Positions 1 through 5,389 of a stretch of 5,758 nucleotides of DNA are shown piece by piece. The DNA comes from a bacterium Ga0077546 (lineage in GTDB: Bacteria > Cyanobacteriota > Vampirovibrionia > Obscuribacterales > Obscuribacteraceae), in contig LNEX01000537.1 in assembly GCA_001464165.1 (NCBI GenBank), forward strand, positions 1 to 5,758, read 5' to 3'. Made by a program: the position numbers and the translations under genes. Numbering within the stretch: position 1 is the stretch's first letter; each line of letters opens with the position of its first letter. The notes under the pieces were generated by a model. It did not search any database and was not told the DNA's origin. It saw only the letters and a program-made list of their open reading frames with translations.

Positions 1-571
1 CAACGTCCCACTCGATGATACCATTCGTTATACGACGGACCTCACAGACCAAGACTTGAGCATAAGAAGTTAGGTACGGTGCGTTTACTTGCTCAAAGCC
101 AACTGGTGCAACCGTCAAACAGACCACGATGAAAAGAGGCAGGCTGAGTGATAGGGCAAAGGCGGCATAGGTGATCTGAATCAAGTTAGTAAACATTCCC
201 AACTTGAGGAGTTTGGCTACGCCTTTGATGTCGAGCTTTGGCCAATGTGCCAGGCTTGTACCTGGTGTTCCGTGAATTTCGACTTGCATTATGTGCAGGT
301 AGTAACCAGCAGCAATGCTTTCAATAATGAAACTTAGACCCAGACCTATCCATGGAAGCTTGAAGGCACCAAGACAAGCCAGAAGGAGTAGATAGCCGTA
401 GCAGAAAGCAGCTAGCGACTCACCGCGAATAAAGAGCAGAATGTAGTCGCGAAGGCGAGGCTTAGGTTCGCAGGCCTTGTTTTGCAATGTGGCAGCTAAT
501 CCTAATGCATCGGCCTCTGCCTCTACCACCTGCGGTTGATTGACATTTTCATCTATGGGTTGATTTTCCAT
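1..571 (-). CDS. Partial multi-pass membrane protein, possibly DUF4013-like (3' end beyond left edge)
   Basis: An open frame of 190 codons starts at the ATG at 571-569 and runs off the left edge without a stop. The start is supported by GGAG at 579-582, seven bases upstream. Residues 1-40 are acidic and polar (MENQPIDENVNQP...) and probably cytoplasmic. Hydrophobic stretches follow at about 54-70, 74-92 and 126-157. Between the second and third is a loop with GYY at 90-92, an H-x-W-P patch at 109-111 and KGVAKLLKLG at about 116-125. The pattern of a hydrophobic helix, a GYY/L-x-I-M segment, a short loop with W-P, then a basic amphipathic stretch and another helix resembles DUF4013 membrane proteins, whose function is unknown. 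That assignment was made by eye and is uncertain. The gene is divergent from the TPR gene at 1228, and its own downstream neighbours are not visible. Confidence 0.75.
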   Translation of the reverse strand, partial: MENQPIDENVNQPQVVEAEADALGLAATLQNKACEPKPRLRDYILLFIRGESLAAFCYGYLLLLACLGAFKLPWIGLGLSFIIESIAAGYYLHIMQVEIHGTPGTSLAHWPKLDIKGVAKLLKLGMFTNLIQITYAAFALSLSLPLFIVVCLTVAPVGFEQVNAPYLTSYAQVLVCEVRRITNGIIEWDV

Positions 572-578
572 AGTTTTG

Positions 579-582
579 CTCC
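579..582 (-). promoter_or_regulatory. Ribosome binding site for the left-edge membrane protein
   Basis: On the minus strand GGAG lies seven bases before the ATG at 571. This fixes the start of the partial membrane protein gene. Confidence 0.65.
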
Positions 583-706
583 GGTAATTTAGATAAAGGC
601 ACTACCTTGCTCTGCCCTAGGCCAGAGAGACTCTTCTGAAAAACATGGGCCTTAGCCAATTGATACTGGATAGGTAGTTAGAGTTTTAGTTTTTAATTGA
701 GTTGGT

Positions 707-748
707 GAATCTCTTGGGTAAAATCTCTTGGGTAAAATCTCTTGGGTA
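707..748. repeat. Three tandem copies of a 14-bp unit
   Basis: Copies lie at 707-720, 721-734 and 735-748. Copies 2 and 3 are identical (AAATCTCTTGGGTA), and copy 1 differs only in its first base (G for A). The array sits in the divergent spacer, about 135 bp upstream of the minus-strand start at 571. It could be a slippage-prone array or a set of binding sites; the sequence alone does not decide. Confidence 0.9.
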
Positions 749-990
749 GATGGATAGTGAATTACTCTTCAAGCCAAGCAAAAAAGGCCAGGTATAAGCC
801 ATTGGTCGTAAAGATTGTGAACAACTGATTGCTAGTTACAGTTGCTTGAATGCTTGACCAGGGCCTGTCAGTAGATTGCGGCCGAATCTGAGCAAGCTTT
901 AAGCTGGTGCAAGGCTGTGTTTCTAGTTCACGCGAGCTGTCGATATTTGAGGATAAAAGTGCGTTCTTTACGCTTCGATTTGTTTGTTGG

Positions 991-1022
991 AGCTTCGATG
1001 TCGCAAAGCTTCGATATGGCAA
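991..1022. repeat. Two-copy 16-bp tandem repeat
   Basis: AGCTTCGATGTCGCAA (991-1006) is followed directly by AGCTTCGATATGGCAA (1007-1022), with two mismatches. A related CGCTTCGAT lies just before it at 971-979. Confidence 0.75.
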
Positions 1023-1217
1023 AACTTGTTCATGCGACAGAGCTCATCAAGATTTGTAGAAATTTCGAGCTATTGATGACTTAGGTTTGGTGTATCAACC
1101 ACACACACTCTTTTTTTTGTAAAACACCTAAAACATATCCTCACCATCATTTATGTTTCTCCCAACCGCTTTTACAGGCGATATGAGATGCGTTGGTTTG
1201 ATTCACGTTAAATAACC

Positions 1218-1224
1218 AGGAAAG
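1218..1224 (+). promoter_or_regulatory. Ribosome binding site for the TPR protein
   Basis: AGGAAAG lies three bases before the ATG at 1228, with its AGG core seven bases upstream. It supports that start codon. Confidence 0.65.
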
Positions 1225-1227
1225 TTT

Positions 1228-1884
1228 ATGCATATCACTGAAACCGCCATAGTTCCTATGTTTCTTGCGTTCGTTGTCGTTATGGCACTGCCTTTAGTGT
1301 CTCTTCTCTCCGCTTTCTTCACTGATGAGCCTTCGCAAGAAGCTCCTGCGCCCCGCGAACCACTAAAGGTAGATGAGGTTTACCCTTCAACCTGGTTAGC
1401 GCCTGGCTGGAACCGTAAGTATCTCCGCGCACCATTGTCATGTGAATCGCTTATGGAGCTTTACACCACTAGTGTGCGCTATATCCGTGAGCGCGACTGG
1501 GATACTTCCATTCTCTTTAGTGAACGCTGTTTGACACTGTGTCAAGAGCAGGGTTTCTCGGCAACGGCACTTGAGGCAAATATCCTCAATAACATTGGTG
1601 TAATTGCCTTTCGTAATAATGTCGCTAAGGCCGAAGCAAGTTTCACCAAAGCTCTGACAATAGCTCAGGCTCAAGAAGACCAGTTGACCATGGCATCAGT
1701 AGCACGTAACTTGGCCGCCGTTTATCTCTTCAAACAAGAACTAACTGCTGCTAAAAGTGCATTGGAAATTTCTGAATCAGCTATTACAAGTCTTTACGGA
1801 GCTGAAGCCCGCGAACTTGTAGATATCACCTGTCTACGAATTGCTATCGATCGTGCTTCTGGCAAACTTATTGGCAGACGCTAA
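1228..1884 (+). CDS. Membrane-anchored TPR-repeat protein
   Basis: The product is 218 residues. Residues 8-31 form one hydrophobic helix (FLAFVVVMALPLVSLLSAFF) with no cleavage-like site and an acidic, proline-rich linker after it (33-50), so it is most likely an N-terminal membrane anchor. The remainder is helical with about three degenerate tetratricopeptide repeats, near 72-105, 117-150 and 155-188. The best preserved has N-N-I-G at 121-124 and A-x-x-S-F-x-K-A-L at 136-143, matching the L-G...A...F..A pattern of TPRs. TPRs form a protein-binding superhelix and have no catalysis, so the role is probably scaffolding at the membrane. The partner is unknown. The start is backed by AGGAAAG at 1218. 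The two following genes point the same way, but gaps of 135 and 96 bp containing hairpins make a simple operon uncertain. Confidence 0.85.
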   Translation: MHITETAIVPMFLAFVVVMALPLVSLLSAFFTDEPSQEAPAPREPLKVDEVYPSTWLAPGWNRKYLRAPLSCESLMELYTTSVRYIRERDWDTSILFSERCLTLCQEQGFSATALEANILNNIGVIAFRNNVAKAEASFTKALTIAQAQEDQLTMASVARNLAAVYLFKQELTAAKSALEISESAITSLYGAEARELVDITCLRIAIDRASGKLIGRR

Positions 1885-1894
1885 AGACAAGGTA

Positions 1895-1933
1895 AAGACT
1901 AGTCTTTGATGATTGCCGCCAAAGGCTAGTCTT
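1895..1933. other. 13-bp stem hairpin after the TPR gene
   Basis: The arms AAGACTAGTCTTT (1895-1907) and AAAGGCTAGTCTT (1921-1933) pair over 13 positions with one G-U wobble and enclose a 13-nt loop. The left arm lies within a perfect 14-bp DNA palindrome (1894-1907). No T-run follows, so it is not a classical terminator. It may be a 3'-end stabiliser, an RNA regulatory element or a protein-binding site. Confidence 0.6.
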
Positions 1934-1955
1934 GATCTGCTTAAGTTGCTTAACC

Positions 1956-1978
1956 GGGGGGCTATTAATTAGTCCCCT
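1956..1978 (+). terminator. Possible weak terminator or attenuator hairpin
   Basis: GGGGGCTA (1957-1964) pairs with TAGTCCCC (1970-1977), with one G-U wobble, around the five-base loop TTAAT. A further G-U pair at 1956/1978 is possible. The stem is G+C-rich at its base, but only TTC follows, so termination would be inefficient. It lies between the TPR gene and the gene at 2020. Confidence 0.4.
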
Positions 1979-1987
1979 TCACTAGAG

Positions 1988-2021
1988 CTCAACCATCAAA
2001 AAAACTCAAACATCAAATTAT
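1988..2021. repeat. 17-bp-period direct repeat at the start of the 2020 gene
   Basis: CTCAACCATCAAA (1988-2000) recurs as CTCAAACATCAAA (2005-2017), 12 of 13 bases matching, with a 17-bp period that ends at the ATG at 2020. The stretch is A-rich and lacks G, so it would be unstructured as RNA. Confidence 0.7.
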
Positions 2022-2694
2022 GATTATCACAAAAGAAACAGTTGACACATATGAACACCAGATTCAGCTAGAGCAATTAAAAGCCCTGCTAGAGCGTCTG
2101 CAGATTGCTTATGAGAATTTCCAGATGGCCCGCTACGCTCATATTTCGGGAGCCTTTGACCATCCCGAACTCTCTGGTGAACACTGGCGCTCTCGGACGC
2201 TGGAAATGCATATTGCAGCGTCCATAAAATTTCTAAGTCTTGCCATTGATGGCACGGAGAACTTGTCGATCTCTACTATTTCAGGAGACCTTTCAAGCAC
2301 ACGTTTGGAGCAACTCTGGCAGTGCGTGTTTTGGAATTCGTACTGCTATTGCAATGCGTCTTACTTAGAAAATGTAATAGAAGAGTTGCGTAAGGCTATT
2401 GGTGAACGTGACGGCACGTTCTATAACGCTAATTCTGTCTCCCGTTTTCTCTGTGCAAAGGTTACTGCGCTGCGTAATTCTTGGCGCCAAGAGGGGGTGC
2501 CAGAAGCACTTCTTGAAGAAGTTGTTACGCAAATTCGCCAACTCTCTTCTGAGCCGATTCAGCCTCTTGCTGTTACTGAGACTTGGTCACGCGGTTTGGC
2601 AGCTCTTCGTGTCTCTATTGAAGAGTATGAGAGTCTTGTTGAGCGCTACTCGCAGTGCGTCTCTTTCATAGTCTCCTCTCTTGCTCTGAATTAA
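2020..2694 (+). CDS. Helical protein of unknown family, 224 residues
   Basis: I do not recognise this family. The product appears cytosolic, with no signal peptide or membrane helix. It is predicted to be mostly alpha-helical, with amphipathic or coiled-coil-like stretches at about 8-40, 116-130, 160-178 and 190-212. Five cysteines occur (102, 109, 111, 145, 213), including a C-Y-C pair inside an aromatic patch (F-W-N-S-Y-C-Y-C, 104-111), but the spacing is not a standard metal site. No Shine-Dalgarno sequence precedes the ATG; the leader is A-rich and consists of a 13-bp direct repeat. An internal start at Met36 (2125) is possible but has no better ribosome binding site. Length, even composition and the absence of a better overlapping frame support a real gene. 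It lies between a TPR protein and a small membrane protein on the same strand, which gives no firm hint of function. Confidence 0.75.
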   Translation: MIITKETVDTYEHQIQLEQLKALLERLQIAYENFQMARYAHISGAFDHPELSGEHWRSRTLEMHIAASIKFLSLAIDGTENLSISTISGDLSSTRLEQLWQCVFWNSYCYCNASYLENVIEELRKAIGERDGTFYNANSVSRFLCAKVTALRNSWRQEGVPEALLEEVVTQIRQLSSEPIQPLAVTETWSRGLAALRVSIEEYESLVERYSQCVSFIVSSLALN

Positions 2695-2736
2695 GCACAA
2701 AGCGATTTTCAGTGAGACCAATTTTTTGTCTAATCT

Positions 2737-2761
2737 GGCATGTCAGCGATTGCTGACTGCC
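2737..2761 (+). promoter_or_regulatory. Hairpin in the leader of the small membrane protein gene
   Basis: GGCA plus GTCAGC (2737-2740 and 2742-2747) pairs with GCTGAC plus TGCC (2752-2761). This gives ten base pairs with a single bulged T at 2741 and a GATT tetraloop. No T-run follows, so it is not a typical terminator. It ends about 18 bases before the AGGAG ribosome binding site at 2779 and could influence translation or mRNA stability. An alternative upstream ATG at 2740 is buried in this stem. Confidence 0.5.
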
Positions 2762-2778
2762 GGTATCTAATTACTTTT

Positions 2779-2783
2779 AGGAG
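2779..2783 (+). promoter_or_regulatory. Ribosome binding site that sets the start at 2791
   Basis: AGGAG lies seven bases before the ATG at 2791. The in-frame ATG at 2740 has no such site and lies within a hairpin, so 2791 is the preferred start. Confidence 0.8.
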
Positions 2784-2790
2784 TCCTACA

Positions 2791-3030
2791 ATGATTGTTG
2801 AAACCCTTTTTCTTATGACTTGTTCTATCCTTGCCGGAAAATCTATAGCGGCATGGACTTTGAAGAATTACTCTGCCAAAGTCTTTATCGATTACTGGAA
2901 CATTTTCATGTCTCTGAGCCTACTGGCTCTAATTGGTACCCTAGAGTTTGGCGGTGAGAGCGGCATCCTACTAAGTACCTTGTTTTTAATTGCGGGTCTC
3001 AGTGCTCTCACTCGCGCTGGTCGGCTTTAA
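2791..3030 (+). CDS. Small hydrophobic membrane protein, 79 residues
   Basis: With the start chosen by AGGAG at 2779, the product has 79 residues. Hydrophobic segments lie at about 3-21 (ending S-I-A-A-W), 36-53 and 57-72. A short basic/polar link with K25 and K30 separates the first two, and a G-G-E-S-G turn (54-58) separates the last two. Two or three membrane passes are likely, with a basic C-terminus (T-R-A-G-R-L). It has no catalytic motif and matches no family I can name. An upstream in-frame ATG at 2740 would add 17 polar residues, but it sits in a hairpin without a ribosome binding site. The gene is 96 bp downstream of the helical unknown protein and converges on the ion-channel operon, so both may lie in one transcript with the upstream gene or be separately controlled. 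Confidence 0.75.
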   Translation: MIVETLFLMTCSILAGKSIAAWTLKNYSAKVFIDYWNIFMSLSLLALIGTLEFGGESGILLSTLFLIAGLSALTRAGRL

Positions 3031-3115
3031 ATGACGGCTTTAACTTTCGGTTTATAACGAGCCGCGACATCTAGCCATTTAGACCCGTCTAGGACCATTT
3101 AAAAGGTGCGGCACG

Positions 3116-3144
3116 CAAGTAAATTACTTTGGATAATTTACTTG
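3116..3144. other. Perfect 11-bp inverted repeat between convergent genes
   Basis: CAAGTAAATTA (3116-3126) and TAATTTACTTG (3134-3144) are perfect inverted copies around the loop CTTTGGA. The stem is A+T-rich and only a mixed pyrimidine stretch follows on the plus strand. It may help end the plus-strand transcript from the gene stopping at 3030, but it is not a textbook intrinsic terminator. Confidence 0.6.
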
Positions 3145-3203
3145 TCTGTCTCCACACTTTTCTTTCTAGCCTTTCGTAGTAGACCAGTCTATTGATAAGT
3201 GCT

Positions 3204-3230
3204 TAAAAAAAAGCCTTTCGAAAAGGCTTT
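3204..3230 (-). terminator. Intrinsic terminator of the ion-channel operon
   Basis: On the minus strand a perfect 9-bp stem (AAAGCCTTT at 3222-3230 against AAAGGCTTT at 3210-3218, read in reverse) closes a three-base loop. The transcript then runs into the T-run given by A3205-3212 on the plus strand. It lies 39 bases beyond the channel stop codon at 3269, in the right orientation and place to end the minus-strand operon. Confidence 0.88.
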
Positions 3231-3268
3231 GGCAAATGGAAATTTTGAAGAGCTAGAAATCTAACTTT

Positions 3269-4069
3269 CTATTTTTTTCCAGAAGAATCAATGTCGTTCA
3301 AGCGCTGAAGAATTTCGGCTTGGTTCTGCTCGACTCGTTCAAGCAAAACTTTCATGTTTTCGAGAGCTTGCGCTAAGGAGTGCACGTCAATTTCGCAAGA
3401 CGCTGACTTGTTATCTGCCACTAGTTGGTGAATCCACTCTGTGACAAAACCATTGAGGGCACTGAACAAACCAGTGCCGAAGAACATAGCTAACACCGCA
3501 ACCACTCTACCGGCATTCGAGGTTGGCACCAGGTCACCATAACCGACTGTCGAAAGAGTTTCGAGAATGAAATACACAGCTGTCGGGAAGTTTTGAAATG
3601 ACTCTGGGAGAGTAAATGAAAGGGCACAGAGCATTGCGGCAAAGAAAGGATGTTCTCCCCAACGTTGCCTGCCAGAGCGGCTCAGAAGCCAGGCGTGCGC
3701 GGTGACACCGATAAGGTGAAAAAAGCTATAGGGTATTTCCAAAACGCCCACCCGAATATGGAAGGCAGAGGGAAACCAGGTAAAGGCAATGAGCAACTCA
3801 GGGAAGTGTTCACGAATAAACCTGATTGGATTGCTTGAGTCAAAGTAAATTAAGATGTATGCGAGGTACAGAAGCCAAACCACTTCGTGTACCAGAAAAC
3901 CCAATTGCAGCAAATGATTTGATTGTTGCGGCAGCTCTAGTGAGGCCACAAATATGAATGTGCTGAGAGATGCCAGAACATTTAGGCGATCGGCAAATCT
4001 CTGATGCCCGAGGGCGAAAGCTTTCATTGTCACTAGAAGACGTATCAGTGCAGCAATTGCAATTTTCAT
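3269..4069 (-). CDS. Potassium-selective ion channel with C-terminal coiled coil
   Basis: From the ATG at 4069 the product has 266 residues; an in-frame TTG at 4084 would add five. Hydrophobic segments at about 32-47, 58-76, 89-105 and 113-130 form an N-terminal membrane domain. The pore module follows: outer helix about 140-155, pore helix about 162-173, selectivity filter T-V-G-Y-G-D at 174-179 (bases 3533-3550), then V-P at 181-182 and inner helix about 188-213 with G-T-G-L-F. This is the Ion_trans_2 type tetrameric K+ channel pore. The segment before the pore lacks a regular R-x-x-R voltage-sensor ladder; only three arginines (131, 134, 136) sit at its end, so strong voltage gating is doubtful. 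Residues about 227-260 form a heptad-like coiled coil (L-E-N-M-K-V-L-L-E-R-V-E) that probably holds the tetramer together. No clear Shine-Dalgarno site precedes either start, so coupling to the upstream gene, which stops at 4086, is likely. A terminator follows. Confidence 0.9.
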   Translation of the reverse strand: MKIAIAALIRLLVTMKAFALGHQRFADRLNVLASLSTFIFVASLELPQQSNHLLQLGFLVHEVVWLLYLAYILIYFDSSNPIRFIREHFPELLIAFTWFPSAFHIRVGVLEIPYSFFHLIGVTAHAWLLSRSGRQRWGEHPFFAAMLCALSFTLPESFQNFPTAVYFILETLSTVGYGDLVPTSNAGRVVAVLAMFFGTGLFSALNGFVTEWIHQLVADNKSASCEIDVHSLAQALENMKVLLERVEQNQAEILQRLNDIDSSGKK

Positions 4070-4085
4070 AGGCGTTATAAACAAT

Positions 4086-4265
4086 CTAAGGATATGGACG
4101 ACTGCAGACGAAGTAGCTTACTCCGAGGCAGATGATGATGAGAATGGGAGTGATTAGTTTGCTGGCAATTGAGTCTTCAGGCAAATCCACTAAGACTAAT
4201 CCGCTTAGTGCTATGCCAAATAGCATAATGATGATGAGGCTCGTATTCTGTATGAATTCGTGCAT
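4086..4265 (-). CDS. Two-TM small membrane protein, 59 residues
   Basis: The ATG at 4265 is chosen because AGGAGAG (4268-4274) lies directly upstream. A longer reading from 4361 would overlap the lyase gene by 80 bases and add 32 residues with no ribosome binding site. The 59-residue product has hydrophobic helices at about 8-27 and 38-54, joined by an acidic loop (D-L-P-E-D-S, 27-32), and ends in a short tail with C-S-R-P-Y-P. No known family is recognised. It sits 16 bases after the lyase stop and 16 bases before the channel ATG, so it is almost certainly co-expressed with both. A role as channel accessory subunit or membrane anchor for the pathway is inference from position only. Confidence 0.75.
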   Translation of the reverse strand: MHEFIQNTSLIIIMLFGIALSGLVLVDLPEDSIASKLITPILIIICLGVSYFVCSRPYP

Positions 4266-4267
4266 TG

Positions 4268-4274
4268 CTCTCCT
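4268..4274 (-). promoter_or_regulatory. Strong ribosome binding site for the 59-residue membrane protein
   Basis: AGGAGAG on the minus strand ends two bases before the ATG at 4265, with its core GGAG four bases away. It lies in the 16-base gap after the lyase stop and decides the start of the small gene. It is the only clear Shine-Dalgarno site seen in this operon. Confidence 0.8.
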
Positions 4275-4281
4275 GATAAAC

Positions 4282-5379
4282 TTATTTAAGATTGAGAAAG
4301 TCTGCCAGTTGCAGTACTTCTGTGTAGCTGGCAATTGGGGCAGAATCAAGACGATCGGCACTCCCTGGCTCCGAGTGTTGCGACCAAGAGAGCGAGATAG
4401 TGTCGTATCGAACTTCTATCTGCACGTCTCGGCTGCTCGAATTGCCACCGTAAGCATAGACCTCTCCGTCCAGCAGTCCGAAGCGCACCACTCTTGCTAA
4501 GATGCGTTTTGCCCATTCTATTTGGGTTATTGGTTCAACCATCTCACCAAATAGTTTGAAGACTCCTGGGGCGTCTGGTGCGAGAATCACCAGGGCGCGT
4601 AGAAGGTCTTTAATCTTCACCGCATAGCCATTTTCGATGATGTCGATCTGGTTGGGATGGATAGCAAGCTTGCTAAACATTCCACGTTTAGTGTCGAGCA
4701 TGACCTCGCGCTTCAATACTGCTTCTAGCTCTGCACCGAAACCGCGGTAGATGGTGCCGGAAACTTTATAACCAGCAGGGGTGAACGCTAGAACGATACT
4801 ATCTATGACTCCGGCAATGACGGTGTCATAGATGGTATCGTGGATGTCCGGCTGGATGCGCAACAGCTTTAGCAGATCCATAGCTCCAATTAGTATGCAC
4901 TGAATGCGCGGACCATAAAGATTGTTGCCATCAAGAATGTCTCGCAGGCGCAGAAGCTTATCAGTTGAGAATGTTTCCATCGTTTCCAGAATTGGCATGA
5001 TGGCAAAGTTGGAGTTTCGTGGCAGACGTTTGAAGTAGTCTTTGACGTTGGTTGTGTCAAGTTTTGGCAAAACAAAACCGTGAACTTTTTCGATATTTGG
5101 CAATTGCAATAGCGCTGACAAGTTGCTGGCATCGCGCGCCCGCACGTACACTTGCACCGAGCTATCTGTAGAAAACTCTGTGAGCGCGTGTCGGAGGTTG
5201 TCCATACCGCGAGGCACATCATCTTGTTTTACCGAGTCCTCCAAGTCAAAGATGACGGTGCGTAGGTTGGGAAATTTGATTCCATTGGCTATTTGAATCA
5301 GAGCTGGTGCGCCCTTTTCGATTGTCGTTGGCACAAACAACATTGCGCCTAGAGAAGGCATTAGTCGATGGTCAATCAT
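4282..5379 (-). CDS. CitE-like C-C bond lyase (HpcH/HpaI aldolase superfamily), Ter-module type
   Basis: The 365-residue product has the landmarks of the CitE/HpcH TIM-barrel family in order: L-F-V-P (14-17), metal-site F-D-L-E-D-S-V (44-50), V-R-A-R (79-82), V-L-P-K (103-106), P-I-L-E-T (129-133, E132 the expected metal ligand), G-A-M-D-L (165-169) and K-L-A-I-H-P-N-Q (237-244). Family members cleave or form C-C bonds in acyl-CoA or oxo-acid substrates using Mg2+. The neighbouring PELOTA-domain gene suggests the C-C bond lyase subfamily of Ter-associated biosynthetic operons, predicted to help build a nucleoside-like metabolite. The substrate is unknown. Residues about 300-365 extend past the usual CitE core and are serine-rich (G-G-N-S-S-S-R, 311-317). 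The start at 5379 is 10 bases after the upstream stop and lacks a Shine-Dalgarno site, so translation is probably coupled. Met7 and Met13 are alternatives. Confidence 0.85.
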   Translation of the reverse strand: MIDHRLMPSLGAMLFVPTTIEKGAPALIQIANGIKFPNLRTVIFDLEDSVKQDDVPRGMDNLRHALTEFSTDSSVQVYVRARDASNLSALLQLPNIEKVHGFVLPKLDTTNVKDYFKRLPRNSNFAIMPILETMETFSTDKLLRLRDILDGNNLYGPRIQCILIGAMDLLKLLRIQPDIHDTIYDTVIAGVIDSIVLAFTPAGYKVSGTIYRGFGAELEAVLKREVMLDTKRGMFSKLAIHPNQIDIIENGYAVKIKDLLRALVILAPDAPGVFKLFGEMVEPITQIEWAKRILARVVRFGLLDGEVYAYGGNSSSRDVQIEVRYDTISLSWSQHSEPGSADRLDSAPIASYTEVLQLADFLNLK

Positions 5380-5389
5380 AATTTTTATA

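Larger units (their letters stand above)
572..1227. other. 656-bp divergent intergenic region
   Basis: This spacer separates the minus-strand gene starting at 571 from the plus-strand gene starting at 1228. No convincing protein gene, tRNA or rRNA is visible. It holds three tandem 14-bp units at 707-748, a two-copy 16-bp tandem repeat at 991-1022, and a T8 run near 1110-1118. Promoters of both flanking genes should lie here, but I could not pick a -35/-10 pair with confidence. One minus-strand frame (762-1022) stays open, but it begins at TTG inside the 16-bp repeat, has no ribosome binding site and resembles no family I know. I treat it as non-coding. Confidence 0.6.

Noticed and set aside
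707..748. Possible CRISPR array
   Set aside because: The units are 14 bp and directly adjacent, with no spacers and no cas genes nearby, so this is a simple tandem repeat.
762..1022. Minus-strand open frame of 86 codons in the divergent spacer
   Set aside because: It starts with TTG inside a tandem repeat, has no ribosome binding site, is serine/threonine-rich low-information sequence and matches no family I know. An ATG just upstream is in another frame.
1083..1118. Possible terminator ahead of the T8 run
   Set aside because: Only a four-base stem (TGGT...ACCA) can be formed before the T-run, and no gene ends there.
2399..2671. Plus-strand open frame of 90 codons in another frame inside the 2020 gene
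   Set aside because: Its leucine/arginine-rich composition is typical of an out-of-frame shadow, and it has no ribosome binding site of its own.
2740..2790. Longer start for the small membrane protein
   Set aside because: The ATG at 2740 is inside a stable hairpin and lacks a Shine-Dalgarno site, while the ATG at 2791 has AGGAG seven bases upstream.
4266..4361. Longer start for the 59-residue membrane protein
   Set aside because: It would overlap the lyase gene by 80 bases with no ribosome binding site; AGGAGAG marks the ATG at 4265.
4132..4500. Plus-strand open frame of 122 codons
   Set aside because: It lies opposite the 59-residue gene and the lyase gene, both well supported on the minus strand. 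It is most likely an antisense shadow.
4890..5222. Minus-strand open frame of 110 codons inside the lyase gene
   Set aside because: It overlaps the region coding for conserved lyase motifs, and its cysteine/tryptophan-rich composition looks non-biological.
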